Positions 43,026 through 53,120 are shown, numbered from the stretch's first letter. The stretch: 64,000 bases of DNA from an uncultured Draconibacterium sp. (GCF_963675585.1 NZ_OY776414.1:1033001-1097000), one strand, 5' to 3'. Made by a program: numbers and translations. The notes: generated by a model not told the origin, from the sequence alone.

Positions 43026-45023
43026 ATGTTCGTAGTACGTGGAAAGTCTATTTTATTCACCTTTTTATTTATTTGTTTTGCGCCGTTTGTTTTTGGTCAG
43101 ACCGAAAATAAAGAGGAAGCAAATCAAGCTCTTGAAAGTGGCATTCAGATTTTGAAAAACTATTTTTCGGAAAACAGCAACTGGCATGTAATTGATTCTG
43201 GGGTAGGAAAGGATGTTTCCGGATTGATTAATTATCTGGAAGATCAACCAATAGATGATATTATTAAAGGATTGAACAATGCCAAATTGATGCACGGTAA
43301 TTATGTGCTTCGTTTGCCCGAAAATGTGGAAGACAGTTTAAGTGTGCCGGGCTATGTGTCGGCGTCGATAGTAAAAACCAATATTGAAAAGATTGGTGTC
43401 GATTATCGGAACGAGGTGAAAATTCATGAGATTATGGTGCCCGCTTCAGTTATCGAACAGGCTACAAACGAAGTTGAAACCATCCCTCCGGGGAAAGGGA
43501 TTCAATTGTTTAGCGATTCTGTTTATACTTTTCCCAGGGATTTAATTATTCCTGAAGTAATACCGGATTCGGTATTGAATTCGCCCGAGCAGTTTAACCG
43601 GCTTGTCCGAATCGACAGTATCCGGAATGTATATATTGAAAATAAACGGGTGGCGTATAACGATTCCATTACTGCATCGCATGTAAATTCGGTTGTAAGA
43701 GATTATCGACAAAAACGATATAACGAAGGTTTGGACTTTCGCATTAAACGATACAAAGACAACACAAAAGTCAGCAACTATCAGATATTAAAAGAATACA
43801 ACGACAATGCCATAATGCAAGTCAATGATTCTATTGAAGAAGTAATTGATATTCTGACCGAATATGCCGATTTTATTGATACTACAAGAATTCGGTTTGT
43901 GAACCTGACAGGCGACACCGAAGATATTTTACTTCAGAATGGGAATGAGCGATACTCAAGAGTGTGGCTAAAAAACGAGCAAAACGACTCATTGCGGGTA
44001 ATGGTTAAAAACCTGGACAAAAGAAGCGTTCAAATGCTGATTGATGATGGTGTGACTTTTTCGCGTTTTAAAGAAAAAGAAACCAAAAATTTTGATTTTG
44101 AAACTTTAAAAGGCGATTACAATAAATTCTCGAAAGTTGGGAAAAGTTACGAACTTGAAACTCCCTGGAGCATTGGAGGAGAAGGTAGTATTGGCTTTAC
44201 TCAAACTTATCTGGAAAACTGGAAAAAAGGGGGTAAAAGTGCCTTGTCGACTTTAATTGTTTTAAAAGGTTTTGCCAACTATTCACGTAGCGATAATAAA
44301 TTGAAATGGGAAAATTCAGGCGAGTTACGGAGTGGCTGGATAAGACCCGGTGGCGAAGATGAAGAATTACAAAAGAACGACGATAAATTTGAACTTACTT
44401 CGCGTGTGGGAATTAGTGCTTTCAAAAAATGGTACTACAGTTCTGAATTGAACATTAATACCCAGCTTTTCAGAGGGTATAGTTATCCTAAAGCAAGTCA
44501 TCCCGAACCGTTTTCGGCAATTATGGCTCCTGTTCAAACCTATTTAAAGGTAGGTTTAGACTATAAACCGAATAAGGATTTTTCGTTGTTCCTTTCGCCT
44601 CTTACACTTAAAAATGTGTACGTGCGCGACACCAGTTTAATTGACCAAACCAAATACGGGGTGGCAGCAACCAGAAAAGCTTTTTGGGAGCCGGGTTTAA
44701 ATGCCGATATCAGATATAAAACAAATTTTACCAAAGACATTTCGTATGAAACCAAATACAAAATGTTTATCAATTATCAGGATCCGTTTAAAAAGTTTGA
44801 TATAAACTGGGAAAACCTGTTTAAAATGCAGCTTAACAGTTACATCGGAATGCAGTTTATGGTTCATTTTATCTACGACGACAATATACTTTTCCCGATT
44901 TATGGCGACGATGGCGTGACTAAAATAGGGGAGGAACCCAAGCTGCAGATCAAAGAATTTTTTAGCATTGGATTTACCTATAAAATCAATAAGCAAGTAA
45001 TGCGAACTCACCGCGTTCGTTAA
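43026..45023 (+). CDS. DUF3078 family outer-membrane protein
   Basis: A 665-residue protein with a signal peptide (cleaved near FVFGQ, residue 25). The first 350 residues are soluble and helical. The last 290 or so are the DUF3078 module (FTQTYLENWKKGGKSALSTL is characteristic), ending in alternating aromatic beta strands (FFSIGFTYKINKQ), so it is probably an outer-membrane barrel with a long periplasmic N-terminal part. The family has no known function. A TATTTTTG box lies at 42986-42993, without a clear -33. Confidence 0.85.
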   Translation: MFVVRGKSILFTFLFICFAPFVFGQTENKEEANQALESGIQILKNYFSENSNWHVIDSGVGKDVSGLINYLEDQPIDDIIKGLNNAKLMHGNYVLRLPENVEDSLSVPGYVSASIVKTNIEKIGVDYRNEVKIHEIMVPASVIEQATNEVETIPPGKGIQLFSDSVYTFPRDLIIPEVIPDSVLNSPEQFNRLVRIDSIRNVYIENKRVAYNDSITASHVNSVVRDYRQKRYNEGLDFRIKRYKDNTKVSNYQILKEYNDNAIMQVNDSIEEVIDILTEYADFIDTTRIRFVNLTGDTEDILLQNGNERYSRVWLKNEQNDSLRVMVKNLDKRSVQMLIDDGVTFSRFKEKETKNFDFETLKGDYNKFSKVGKSYELETPWSIGGEGSIGFTQTYLENWKKGGKSALSTLIVLKGFANYSRSDNKLKWENSGELRSGWIRPGGEDEELQKNDDKFELTSRVGISAFKKWYYSSELNINTQLFRGYSYPKASHPEPFSAIMAPVQTYLKVGLDYKPNKDFSLFLSPLTLKNVYVRDTSLIDQTKYGVAATRKAFWEPGLNADIRYKTNFTKDISYETKYKMFINYQDPFKKFDINWENLFKMQLNSYIGMQFMVHFIYDDNILFPIYGDDGVTKIGEEPKLQIKEFFSIGFTYKINKQVMRTHRVR

Positions 45024-45106
45024 GCGATTGCAGTGTATTCCAAAAATAAGCCGCTAATCTTATATTATAAATATAAAGCGCTAAATTTGAAGCAAACAAA
45101 TTACGA

Positions 45107-45484
45107 ATGAAACAAATTAAAAGATACTACACACTGGGAGCCGAACCCAAAGACGTTTACAACTCATTAACCAATAAAAGAATGTTGGAGATTTGGACAG
45201 GTGAGGAAGTGCTTATGGAAATTGAACCGAACACTGAATTTTCGTTGTGGGGAGGAAGTATCTCGGGAGTTAACCTTGAATTTGAGGAAAATAAAAAAAT
45301 TGTACAAAAGTGGTTTTTTGGCGAAGAGGAAGAGAACTCAATTGTTACCATTAAAATACACCCGCACAAAAAAGGATGCAGTGTGGAACTTTTACATACC
45401 AATATTCCGGATGAAGCCTACGAAAATATTTCGGAAGGATGGGATGAGGATTATTTTGGAGCAATAAGCGAACTGTTTATGTAA
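45107..45484 (+). CDS. SRPBCC/AHSA1-like protein
   Basis: A 125-residue START-like fold. The pattern YYTLGAEPKDVYNSLTNKRMLEIWTGEEV, then EFSLWGGSISGVNLEFEENKKIVQKW and SIVTIKIHPHKKGCSVELLHTNIPDE is that of the activator of Hsp90 ATPase homologue 1 (AHSA1) group. The group has a hydrophobic ligand cavity and no generally known substrate. The stop overlaps the next start by one base (TAATG), so the two are translationally coupled. A perfect TAAATTTG box is at 45082-45089. Confidence 0.88.
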   Translation: MKQIKRYYTLGAEPKDVYNSLTNKRMLEIWTGEEVLMEIEPNTEFSLWGGSISGVNLEFEENKKIVQKWFFGEEEENSIVTIKIHPHKKGCSVELLHTNIPDEAYENISEGWDEDYFGAISELFM

Positions 45485-45987
45485 TGGAGTCGGCAAAATT
45501 CTGGATTGATAAGCTGGCTCTTCAAAAACATCCGGAAGGTGGCTGGTTTAAAGAAGTGTATCGTTCGGAAGATACTGTACCAGAGGACGCGCTGCCCGGA
45601 GGTTTTTCCGGTCTGCGAAATTTTTCAACATCGATTTATTATTTGCTCGAAACCACCGACTTTTCCTCGTTTCATAAAATTAAATCAGACGAAATATGGC
45701 ATTATTATACCGGAAGTTCTGCTGTGGAAATTTTATGGATCGAAAATGGAAAGCTGATTTCACAAAAACTTGGAGACGGTAGCCAGAACGACCATGAATT
45801 TCAGGTGGTGGTGCCAAAAAACAAATGGTTTGCAGCCCGTTTACTTAATTCCAAAGGATTTGCCCTGGTTGGATGTACTGTTTCTCCCGGATTTCATTTT
45901 GATGATTTTGAGTTGGCTGATAAAAGTTTGCTTGAAGAGTTTCCCGGGTTAAAAGGTCAAATTGAAAGTATGGTTGGAAACAATTGA
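45484..45987 (+). CDS. DUF985 family cupin-fold protein
   Basis: A 167-residue RmlC-like cupin of the DUF985 family. HPEGGWFKEVYRS opens the fold. The motif-1-like segment is FHKIKSDEIWHYYTGSSAVE and the motif-2-like segment VGCTVSPGFHFDDFELA. The function is unknown. It is coupled to the AHSA1-like gene through TAATG overlap. No terminator was recognised, and a minus-strand gene follows after 25 nt. Confidence 0.9.
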   Translation: MESAKFWIDKLALQKHPEGGWFKEVYRSEDTVPEDALPGGFSGLRNFSTSIYYLLETTDFSSFHKIKSDEIWHYYTGSSAVEILWIENGKLISQKLGDGSQNDHEFQVVVPKNKWFAARLLNSKGFALVGCTVSPGFHFDDFELADKSLLEEFPGLKGQIESMVGNN

Positions 45988-46012
45988 ATGAGATTGCTGT
46001 TTTGAATTGAAG

Positions 46013-46483
46013 CTAATTTTTCAATTCTTCTTGCAATAAATCACGTATCGACATGAAATTATTTTCCAGTTGCAACATGTTGTCAATGTAAAAGTTAAAT
46101 ATGTCGGGCCACTGGTTTTGCCGGTGAAAATCAACATTTGGAAGCCGGGTGAAAATACGGCAAACTTCTTTCCCGCTATCTTCCCGTTCGTGAAAAAATT
46201 CCCATATCAAACCTTGTTCAAAACCTTCTTCAATCAACACTTTGTAGCGTTCTAAAAATTCGTAAGCCTTAAAACGAAGATTTTCACTGCGATTACTTAA
46301 TTCCAGAATAACTTTGGCATCTTCACGACTCACATCAAAACGCAACGCAACACCTTTTATTTTGGTACGGTGCAGCACCCATTTTCTTTTCCGAAACTGA
46401 AGCTCGGGATGAACTTCACAACGTTTTCCAAACAATTCCCAAAAGGTTAATCGTAGTTTTTTTATCTCGTCTTTTGAATACAT
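46013..46483 (-). CDS. DUF4268 family protein
   Basis: A 156-residue soluble protein typical of DUF4268: KKLRLTFWELFGKRCEVHPEL, then WVLHRTKIKGVALRFDVSRE, AKVILELSNRSENLRF, and WPDIFNFYIDNMLQLE. Related domains are found fused to restriction-type nuclease parts, but this stand-alone version has no clear catalytic motif. It is monocistronic and convergent with the DUF985 gene. Confidence 0.85.
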   Translation of the reverse strand: MYSKDEIKKLRLTFWELFGKRCEVHPELQFRKRKWVLHRTKIKGVALRFDVSREDAKVILELSNRSENLRFKAYEFLERYKVLIEEGFEQGLIWEFFHEREDSGKEVCRIFTRLPNVDFHRQNQWPDIFNFYIDNMLQLENNFMSIRDLLQEELKN

Positions 46484-46563
46484 ATTCGAATATACACTAA
46501 AAACTATTTATAGGGCAAAGAAATAATTTTTACATTTGAGAATTACACAAAACTAAACGGAAG

Positions 46564-47445
46564 ATGATCCGAAAAAACTGTTTCCTTTTGTTTTTATTGC
46601 TGTTTGCCGGGACGATTGTAGCGCAGCCAGTAGATGTTCAGGCCGATTACAATGGGGTAGGCGACTGTATTTTTACTGCAAACAATAACTCGAAAGCGCC
46701 GGTATATTTACACCTTAATTTTGCCGATTTACAAAATACTTCCTTCCCCGAAACGCTTCCATATGTAAAGAGATTGACACCGGGTTTTAATTCGTTGTTT
46801 ACACTTCAACGCGATGTGGATGCGGATGTGCCTCGTTTTCATTACGAAATTAACTCGTTCCGTTCAAATCCCATGGCTGATGTAAATTTGGACTTCCCTT
46901 ATTTATTTCCCTTTGCGGAAGGAGAAAAGGTAAGTGTTTTTGATGTGGAGAATATTGACGGTTTTCGTGGAAATTCAAAAATGGATTCGTGGAATGCAAG
47001 CGGCTTTTATGCAAAAGCCGGTGCAGCGGTGTATGCCGTTAGAAATGGAATTGTGGTAGAAACGGTTGGAGCCAAACGTAACGACGATCCACAATCATGG
47101 TACAACGGTTGGGTGTATAACATTACAATTATGCAGCCCGATGGCACTTTGATTTGCTACCGAAATGTATTCGACAAACAAAAACAGTTACAAATTGGGC
47201 AAATCGTTTATGCAGGGCAAATTCTAGGAGAAGTGGCGCCCGGCACAAATCAACTACAAATACTTATTTATCATCATTCGTTAAATACAAACGGATTGCT
47301 GTTTGTTATTCCTCAGTTTGTAATTCAAGAGGGTAAAACAGATATCGTTAATTCAGTCACTGAATATACCGTTGTACATCCGGTTTCGGTTCTCGGTCTT
47401 GAAATGACAAAACGTGAAAAAAAGAAAATATTAGGAGTAAAATAA
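46564..47445 (+). CDS. M23-like (LytM-fold) exported protein with degenerate zinc site
   Basis: A 293-residue exported protein (signal to about VAQ, residue 20). Residues about 145-250 follow the LytM/M23 fold pattern: WNASGFYAKAGAAVYAVRNGIVVETV, then YNGWVYNITIMQPDGTLICY, GQIVYAGQILGEVAPGTNQLQILIYH. Active M23 enzymes have H-x(3)-D in the first segment and H-x-H in the last; here the places hold non-ligands (NASGFY; QLQ). It is therefore probably not an endopeptidase but a binding or regulatory relative such as the LytM-domain activators. A TACATTTG box is at 46531-46538. Confidence 0.75.
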   Translation: MIRKNCFLLFLLLFAGTIVAQPVDVQADYNGVGDCIFTANNNSKAPVYLHLNFADLQNTSFPETLPYVKRLTPGFNSLFTLQRDVDADVPRFHYEINSFRSNPMADVNLDFPYLFPFAEGEKVSVFDVENIDGFRGNSKMDSWNASGFYAKAGAAVYAVRNGIVVETVGAKRNDDPQSWYNGWVYNITIMQPDGTLICYRNVFDKQKQLQIGQIVYAGQILGEVAPGTNQLQILIYHHSLNTNGLLFVIPQFVIQEGKTDIVNSVTEYTVVHPVSVLGLEMTKREKKKILGVK

Positions 47446-47939
47446 TTAAGTACATTCATAAATGTAGATAATTAGATATGTGTTTCATGTTTTTGATAAA
47501 CTTTTCAATTCTCATTTTGTTTAAGGATAGGAATTAAAGAAAATCATAAATTATTTAATGTAGTTTATGAAAAATTGGAGAGTGAGTTATGATAAATAAA
47601 TTATTGAAAATCAGACTTCATTTGCAAATTTTAAATTTTGATAAATGTTAAAATGTATTAATAATCCTCAAAATCTGTAATTATTTAATCAAAACATTGA
47701 CTAAAGTCACATATAATTTCTGAGATGTAAATATATTTGTTGTACTATTTCGGGTGAGTAAATAAATTGAAATAGTGGCATATACAGTTGAAGGGTTATT
47801 TATACTAAAATTAAAATACTAATTTACAGAGGAATATTTGATTTTTTTCTTTTGTGAAAAAATGTTAATTTGTATTTTTTAAATTTAGTCTGTTTATTGC
47901 GTTGTGAGTGAGTTATTAACTATTTATAAATTTTATTCT
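47446..47939 (+). other. AT-rich intergenic region upstream of susC
   Basis: There is no gene in these 494 bases. ACTATTTC and GAAATAGT form an 8-bp stem with a 17-nt loop (about 47744-47776). TATATTTG at 47732-47739 is a second possible -7 box, without a -33 partner. The likely promoter is listed separately. Confidence 0.4.
47851..47880 (+). promoter_or_regulatory. Candidate promoter of the susC-susD operon
   Basis: TTTG (47851-47854), 18 nt, and TATTTTTT (47873-47880) match seven of eight -7 positions. The transcript would start about 54 nt before the ATG. Confidence 0.45.
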
Positions 47940-50900
47940 ATGAAAAAAATTGCGCTAATGCTGTTAGGCATCGCCATGTTTGGCGTGCTCGTAGTTGAAG
48001 CACAGGTGAAAAGTATCTCAGGAACAGTAACGAGTTCAGAAGATGGTACCGGGATCCCGGGTGTTTCAGTAAGTGTTAAAGGAACCACCATTGGTACCGT
48101 TACCAATATCGATGGTGTTTATCAGTTAGATGTACCTACTGATGCAGAAACTTTGGTTTTCTCATTTGTTGGTATGAAATCGCAAGAAGTAGCTATTTCG
48201 GGTTCAACTGTAGATGTACAGATGCAAGCTGATTTGGTTGGTCTTGACGAAGTAATGGTTGTTGCTTATGGTACTGCAACAAAAAAATCTTTTACAGGTA
48301 CCGCTACAAAGGTGGATGCAGAAAGAATTGAATCTAAGAATGTTTCAAACATTTCTCAGGCGCTATCCGGTGAAGTTGCAGGGGTTCAGGTTATCAATAG
48401 TAATGGACAACCAGGATCATCTGCACAGATTCGTATTCGGGGAATTGGTTCTATTAATGGAAGTAGAGATCCTCTTTACATTGTGGATGGAGTACCTTTA
48501 CAAGGAGATATAAATTCAATCTCTCCATCCGACATTGAATCAACGACTGTGTTAAAAGATGCATCGGCAACTGCAATCTATGGTTCCAGAGGAGCTAATG
48601 GTGTAGTAATCATTACTACTAAAAAAGGAAAATCAGGCGAGAGTAGCATTGAGGTAGATGTAAAACAAGGTGTTAACTTTAGGTTATTAGCAGATTATGA
48701 TGTGTTTGATAATCAAGAAGAGTATGTAGAAACGGCTTGGTCTGCTCTAAAGACTCGCGGAATGCTGAGAGGGAATGAAGATCCTGCAGGTTACGCTAAT
48801 ACATGGTTGTTCAACTCAAATACACAAGGTCCAGGGTTTAACGATTATTATAATATGTGGGATGTTTCAGGCGATCAGTTGATTAATCCTGAAACTGGGA
48901 AATTTAATTCAAATGTTAATCGCAGATATACTCCGGAAAAATGGTCAGATGAACTTTTTCAGAGTGCTAAAAGAACAGAAGCAGGCTTGCGACTTAACGG
49001 TGGCAATGAAATGACCACATTCTATTCATCTTTTAACTTTTTAGATGATGAAGGGTATTATCTAAATTCAGATTATGAACGGTTTACTGGAAGATTGAAT
49101 GTTGACCACAAGATTAGAACTTGGTTAAAAGGCAACATGAACATGAGTTACATGCATTCTACCTCTAACTTTGCTGGGGGACAGGATACAGACTCTAATA
49201 ATGGATTTTGGCTTGTTGCAAATATGCCATCAATTTACCCAGTATATGCTCGCGATGCAAATGGGGTAGTAGTTCCTGATGAGGTTTTAGGCGGATCTGT
49301 ATTTGATTATGGTGATGGTACTTATGGTACACGTCGTTTTGCATCATTAACGAATGCAGTTGGTTCAAGTACATACGATGTGGTTCGTTCTATTAATAAT
49401 CAATTCAGCGGAAGTTCAAAATTGGAAGCAACCTTTTTAAAAGATTTTACTTTAAGTTCAACTTTTGGTGTAGAGTATCTTACTTCCGGATATGATAATC
49501 TTGGCAATGCTTTTTACGGTGGTTCTGCACAACAAGGAGGTAGTATTTACAAACGAAAAAGGGAATGGTTTGCCTACACACTTACAAATATGTTAAGGTA
49601 CCAAAAGGATTTTGGCAATCATAATTTTAATGCATTTATTGCGCAGGAAGCTGTAGATATTGAATTTAAGCAAATGTCAGCTTTTAAATCGGGATTAGCC
49701 GATCCATGGAGTCTTGAGTTAAATAATGCTATCGTTTCTTCACCATCAGGTTCTTATAAAGAAGATTTAATGTTGTCAAGTTATTTTGGCCAGCTATCTT
49801 ATGATTATGATGAGAAATATTTCTTTAATGGAGTAATTCGTCGAGATGGTTCATCTAAATTTATTAATAATAAATGGGGTACTTTTGGCTCAGTAGGTTT
49901 AGCATGGATGATTTCAAAAGAATCGTTTATGGATGGCACAAATGGCTTTTTAGATGAATTGAAATTAAAGACCAGTTACGGTATTATTGGAGAGCAAGGA
50001 GGAATTGGTACCTATGACTCTTACACCTTATATGAGGTGAATAATCAAAACGATAATTTGGCGTTAACCGAAAATCACGTTGGGAACCCTGATTTAACTT
50101 GGGAAAAGGCAAAAATGTTTCAGGTAGGAACCGAATTTGTATTGTTTGATAAAATCAATGGTTCGATAGATTACTACAATAAAAATACAAGTAACCTATT
50201 ATTTGATAAAAGAGTTGCTCCAAGTCATGGTTATGCCATTATTCAGGTAAATGATGGAGAAATGCTTAATTCTGGTTTAGAAGTTGCCTTCGATGCGGAT
50301 ATTGTTCGATCAAATGATTTTAATATTAATTTGAGTATTAATGGAGCATTTGAAAAAAACGAAATTACTGCAATGCCTTTGGAAGAAGGTAGTGGAGAGC
50401 AAAAAGTTATTGATGTGTCTGGTCTTTATGGTCGTTCTGTAGGGCATTCGTTATTTGATATTTACACCACAGAGTTTGTTGGAGTTGATCCTGAAACAGG
50501 GCTGTCACAATGGAATAGATATTACAATGAAGTGAATGGACAAAAAGAGTATATCACAGATATGGCATCATATATGGCAGAAAATAAGGATAATATTGGT
50601 GAGATTGGTAAAGAAACGACCACGAATTATGCCAATGCAACTGATACCTATATCGGAAAATCACCAATTCCAACTGTTCGCGGATCATTCAATTTAAGCA
50701 TAGATTATAAAGGTTTTGCATTAACTGCATTATTTAATTACAGTTTGGGAGGATATGGTTATGATGCAAATTATGCTACTCTTATGGATGATGATTTAGT
50801 AGGTAGTAATAATTGGCACAAGGACATGCAGAATGCATGGAAACAACCAGGAGATATTACAGATGTTCCTGCAATTACCAGTGGAACAAATTTAGGCGCC

Positions 50901-51179
50901 GCCAGTAACTATTCGTATGCAAATGCTACTTCTGATCGTTTTGTCACCAAAACGGATTATCTGACTTTAAACAATGTTGTTTTATCTTATTCGTTTAATA
51001 AAATTGCATTAGATAAACTTCATTTAAAGGGACTCAAACTGTTTGTTTCTGGCGATAATTTGTGGGTTGGATCAAAGCGCAAAGGATTCTATCCTAACAC
51101 ATCAGAAGTTGGGGCTTCTTCAAGATACCAGTACGTGTCTTTGTCAAGCATAACAGGTGGTGTAAATATTAAATTTTAA
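47940..51179 (+). CDS. SusC/RagA family TonB-linked outer-membrane protein
   Basis: A 1079-residue TonB-dependent transporter, the barrel partner of the SusD lipoprotein that follows. ATG 47940 gives the signal peptide MKKIALMLLGIAMFGVLVVEA. A carboxypeptidase-regulatory-like domain follows (about 25-105: VSGTVT-type GTVTSSEDGTGIPGVSVSVKG). The TonB-box/plug region starts DEVMVVAYGTATKKSFTGTA and contains RIRGIGSINGSRDPLYIVDGVP, the SusC signature. The barrel ends with an aromatic strand (SSITGGVNIKF). The substrate is unknown because no glycoside hydrolase, peptidase or sulfatase is in the same operon. The sequence is more A+T-rich than the surroundings. Confidence 0.96.
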   Translation: MKKIALMLLGIAMFGVLVVEAQVKSISGTVTSSEDGTGIPGVSVSVKGTTIGTVTNIDGVYQLDVPTDAETLVFSFVGMKSQEVAISGSTVDVQMQADLVGLDEVMVVAYGTATKKSFTGTATKVDAERIESKNVSNISQALSGEVAGVQVINSNGQPGSSAQIRIRGIGSINGSRDPLYIVDGVPLQGDINSISPSDIESTTVLKDASATAIYGSRGANGVVIITTKKGKSGESSIEVDVKQGVNFRLLADYDVFDNQEEYVETAWSALKTRGMLRGNEDPAGYANTWLFNSNTQGPGFNDYYNMWDVSGDQLINPETGKFNSNVNRRYTPEKWSDELFQSAKRTEAGLRLNGGNEMTTFYSSFNFLDDEGYYLNSDYERFTGRLNVDHKIRTWLKGNMNMSYMHSTSNFAGGQDTDSNNGFWLVANMPSIYPVYARDANGVVVPDEVLGGSVFDYGDGTYGTRRFASLTNAVGSSTYDVVRSINNQFSGSSKLEATFLKDFTLSSTFGVEYLTSGYDNLGNAFYGGSAQQGGSIYKRKREWFAYTLTNMLRYQKDFGNHNFNAFIAQEAVDIEFKQMSAFKSGLADPWSLELNNAIVSSPSGSYKEDLMLSSYFGQLSYDYDEKYFFNGVIRRDGSSKFINNKWGTFGSVGLAWMISKESFMDGTNGFLDELKLKTSYGIIGEQGGIGTYDSYTLYEVNNQNDNLALTENHVGNPDLTWEKAKMFQVGTEFVLFDKINGSIDYYNKNTSNLLFDKRVAPSHGYAIIQVNDGEMLNSGLEVAFDADIVRSNDFNINLSINGAFEKNEITAMPLEEGSGEQKVIDVSGLYGRSVGHSLFDIYTTEFVGVDPETGLSQWNRYYNEVNGQKEYITDMASYMAENKDNIGEIGKETTTNYANATDTYIGKSPIPTVRGSFNLSIDYKGFALTALFNYSLGGYGYDANYATLMDDDLVGSNNWHKDMQNAWKQPGDITDVPAITSGTNLGAASNYSYANATSDRFVTKTDYLTLNNVVLSYSFNKIALDKLHLKGLKLFVSGDNLWVGSKRKGFYPNTSEVGASSRYQYVSLSSITGGVNIKF

Positions 51180-51197
51180 TTGTAAAAAATAGATGAC

Positions 51198-52685
51198 ATG
51201 AAAGATACATTGAAATACTTCTTGTTAGCTCTGGTTGTTGGATTAGGAGCTTGTACGGATGATTTTTTAGAATCTGAACCTACCGAATTCATTTCAACAG
51301 ACAGAATGGCTGAAATGGGTGGACAAAACCCAGAAATATTTAATGGAACCATTCGAGGTTTATATACTTTAATGTACCAAACAGGAACTGGTGGAAGTAC
51401 AGGGCATGATGATTTTGGTCAGAAAGGTTTTGATATCTACTCTGATTTATTAAGTGGAGATATGGTTTTAGGAGGTTATAATTACGGTTGGTATAAAGAT
51501 ATAGCAACTTTGGCATCGACCGTTGATTATAGAGATGTGGACAATTACAGAGCTTGGCGTTATTATTACAGAATTATACGTGCAGCGAATACAATTATTG
51601 ATGGTCTTGGAGGAAATGATGTTGTATTAGATACAGATAATGAGAAATGGCAAATGGGACAAGCTAAAACAATGAGAGCATATTCCTATTTCTATTTAGC
51701 GAATTTTTATCTAACTGAATATGATGTAAATTCAGCCGCATTACCCTTATACCTTTCGTTGGAAGATAAAAATTTAGGACTTAGTACAGGAGCTGATGTT
51801 TGGAATCAAATTAAGTCAGACTTGGAACAAAGTGTTGTGCTTTTAGATGGTTATAGTCGTGAAGGAATCCATGGTGTGAATAAAGACGTAGCCAATGGAT
51901 TATTAGCCTATACATACCTTACCATGGGGGATTATGCAAATGCTGCAAGTACAGCTCAGGAAGTAATTGATAACGGCTATGCAATTGTTCCTTTTGACTA
52001 TGTGGTTGGTGGATCTGCTATTCCTAGAAATGCATTTAGTTATTACAATGGCGAAGGTGCCGATTGGATTTGGGGAATGGATTTAACCTTAGATCAAGGA
52101 TTAGACTTGGTTTCATGGTGGGGACAAGTGGACCTTTTTACATACAGTTATGCCTGGGCTGGAGACCCAAAAACAATGGATATGGGTTTATATAACAGTA
52201 TTCCTGAAACAGATTTAAGAAAGTACTGGTTTTTAGATCCATGGGCCGAAGGTTTGAATTATCCGATTTATAAGTTTTATGATGAAGGAAGGAGTATTGG
52301 AGGACAGCGAGAAGTTACTTCTGACTATGTTTACATGAGAATTGAAGAAATGTATCTGATTAAAGCAGAAGCTGAGGCTTTCGATAATAAAGATACAGAA
52401 GCTAAAATTACTCTGTCATCACTGGTTGTTGAAAGAAATGCAGACCCTAGCTATTTAGATGCATTATCTGGTCAAGACTTAAAAGATGAGATATACAAAC
52501 AATGGAGAGTTGAGATGTGGGGAGAAGGTAAAAGTTATTTAGCTATGAAACGTAACCATGCAACCGTGGTTCGCGAGGGTCATATCGATCACGATGGTGT
52601 TGCTATTCCGTCTAACGATGATAGATTAACTTTTGATATTCCTTATCAGGAAATTCAAGATAATCCTAATATTAGTAGAAACTAA
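51198..52685 (+). CDS. SusD/RagB family nutrient-binding outer-membrane lipoprotein
   Basis: A 495-residue surface lipoprotein that captures the substrate and delivers it to the SusC barrel. Signal with lipobox LGAC, Cys19. SusD-family landmarks: RAYSYFYLANFY (TPR-like), and the C-terminal RIEEMYLIKAEAEA ... WRVEMWGEGKSYLAMKRN. The start is 18 bp after the susC stop codon, so they form one operon, closed by a strong terminator. No anti-sigma/ECF pair, sensor or catalytic gene belongs to it here, so it is an orphan uptake pair. Confidence 0.95.
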   Translation: MKDTLKYFLLALVVGLGACTDDFLESEPTEFISTDRMAEMGGQNPEIFNGTIRGLYTLMYQTGTGGSTGHDDFGQKGFDIYSDLLSGDMVLGGYNYGWYKDIATLASTVDYRDVDNYRAWRYYYRIIRAANTIIDGLGGNDVVLDTDNEKWQMGQAKTMRAYSYFYLANFYLTEYDVNSAALPLYLSLEDKNLGLSTGADVWNQIKSDLEQSVVLLDGYSREGIHGVNKDVANGLLAYTYLTMGDYANAASTAQEVIDNGYAIVPFDYVVGGSAIPRNAFSYYNGEGADWIWGMDLTLDQGLDLVSWWGQVDLFTYSYAWAGDPKTMDMGLYNSIPETDLRKYWFLDPWAEGLNYPIYKFYDEGRSIGGQREVTSDYVYMRIEEMYLIKAEAEAFDNKDTEAKITLSSLVVERNADPSYLDALSGQDLKDEIYKQWRVEMWGEGKSYLAMKRNHATVVREGHIDHDGVAIPSNDDRLTFDIPYQEIQDNPNISRN

Positions 52686-52710
52686 TACTGGTTATATTAA
52701 TATATTAATT

Positions 52711-52744
52711 AAAGGCTGCTCGTTTTACGATGCAGCCTTTTTTT
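52711..52744 (+). terminator. Terminator of the susCD operon
   Basis: A perfect 9-bp stem, AAAGGCTGC (52711-52719) with GCAGCCTTT (52732-52740), is followed by T residues. Confidence 0.88.
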
Positions 52745-53083
52745 ATGCCTAAAGGTAACTTTGCTAACCCTCTTTTTTTATGCTGACATAACATCAAATT
52801 CAATTGTTTACATACTTTCAATTCCAACCAAACCAATAAAGGTTCTTTTAAAGAGTACTCTTCTGTCCGGGTTGCCTGAGATAAAAGTTTTATAGAGGAG
52901 ATTTAGCGGTGGAAAACAAATTATTGATGATTACATGATGGCTTTGTTTTTCTTCGGGTTTAGCCTGCTTGCAAGGTTTGAAATATCTGGAAATGTAAAT
53001 TCCGAAACAGGTGAATGATCGGGGCCAGATCAAAGTTGTACTGTTGTATGAATTGGAAATCGTTTACTAGTGGCAGATCGAAA
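52745..53083. other. Intergenic stretch without a recognised gene
   Basis: About 340 bases separate the susD terminator from the terminator of the minus-strand M1 gene. I find no ORF of credible length, repeat array or RNA gene in it. Confidence 0.5.
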
Positions 53084-53120
53084 ACAAAAAATCCCGATCT
53101 GAATTTTCAAACCGGGACTT
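53084..53120 (-). terminator. Terminator of the M1 peptidase gene
   Basis: Read on the minus strand, TCCCG ... CGGGA form the stem, extended by two further pairs, one of them G-U, followed by six T. It lies about 15 nt after the stop codon. Confidence 0.8.

Noticed and set aside
47732-47739. TATATTTG as the main susC promoter
   Set aside because: It has no TTTG at 17-19 nt upstream, and it would give a 5' UTR of about 200 nt. The box at 47873 has a correctly spaced -33 partner.
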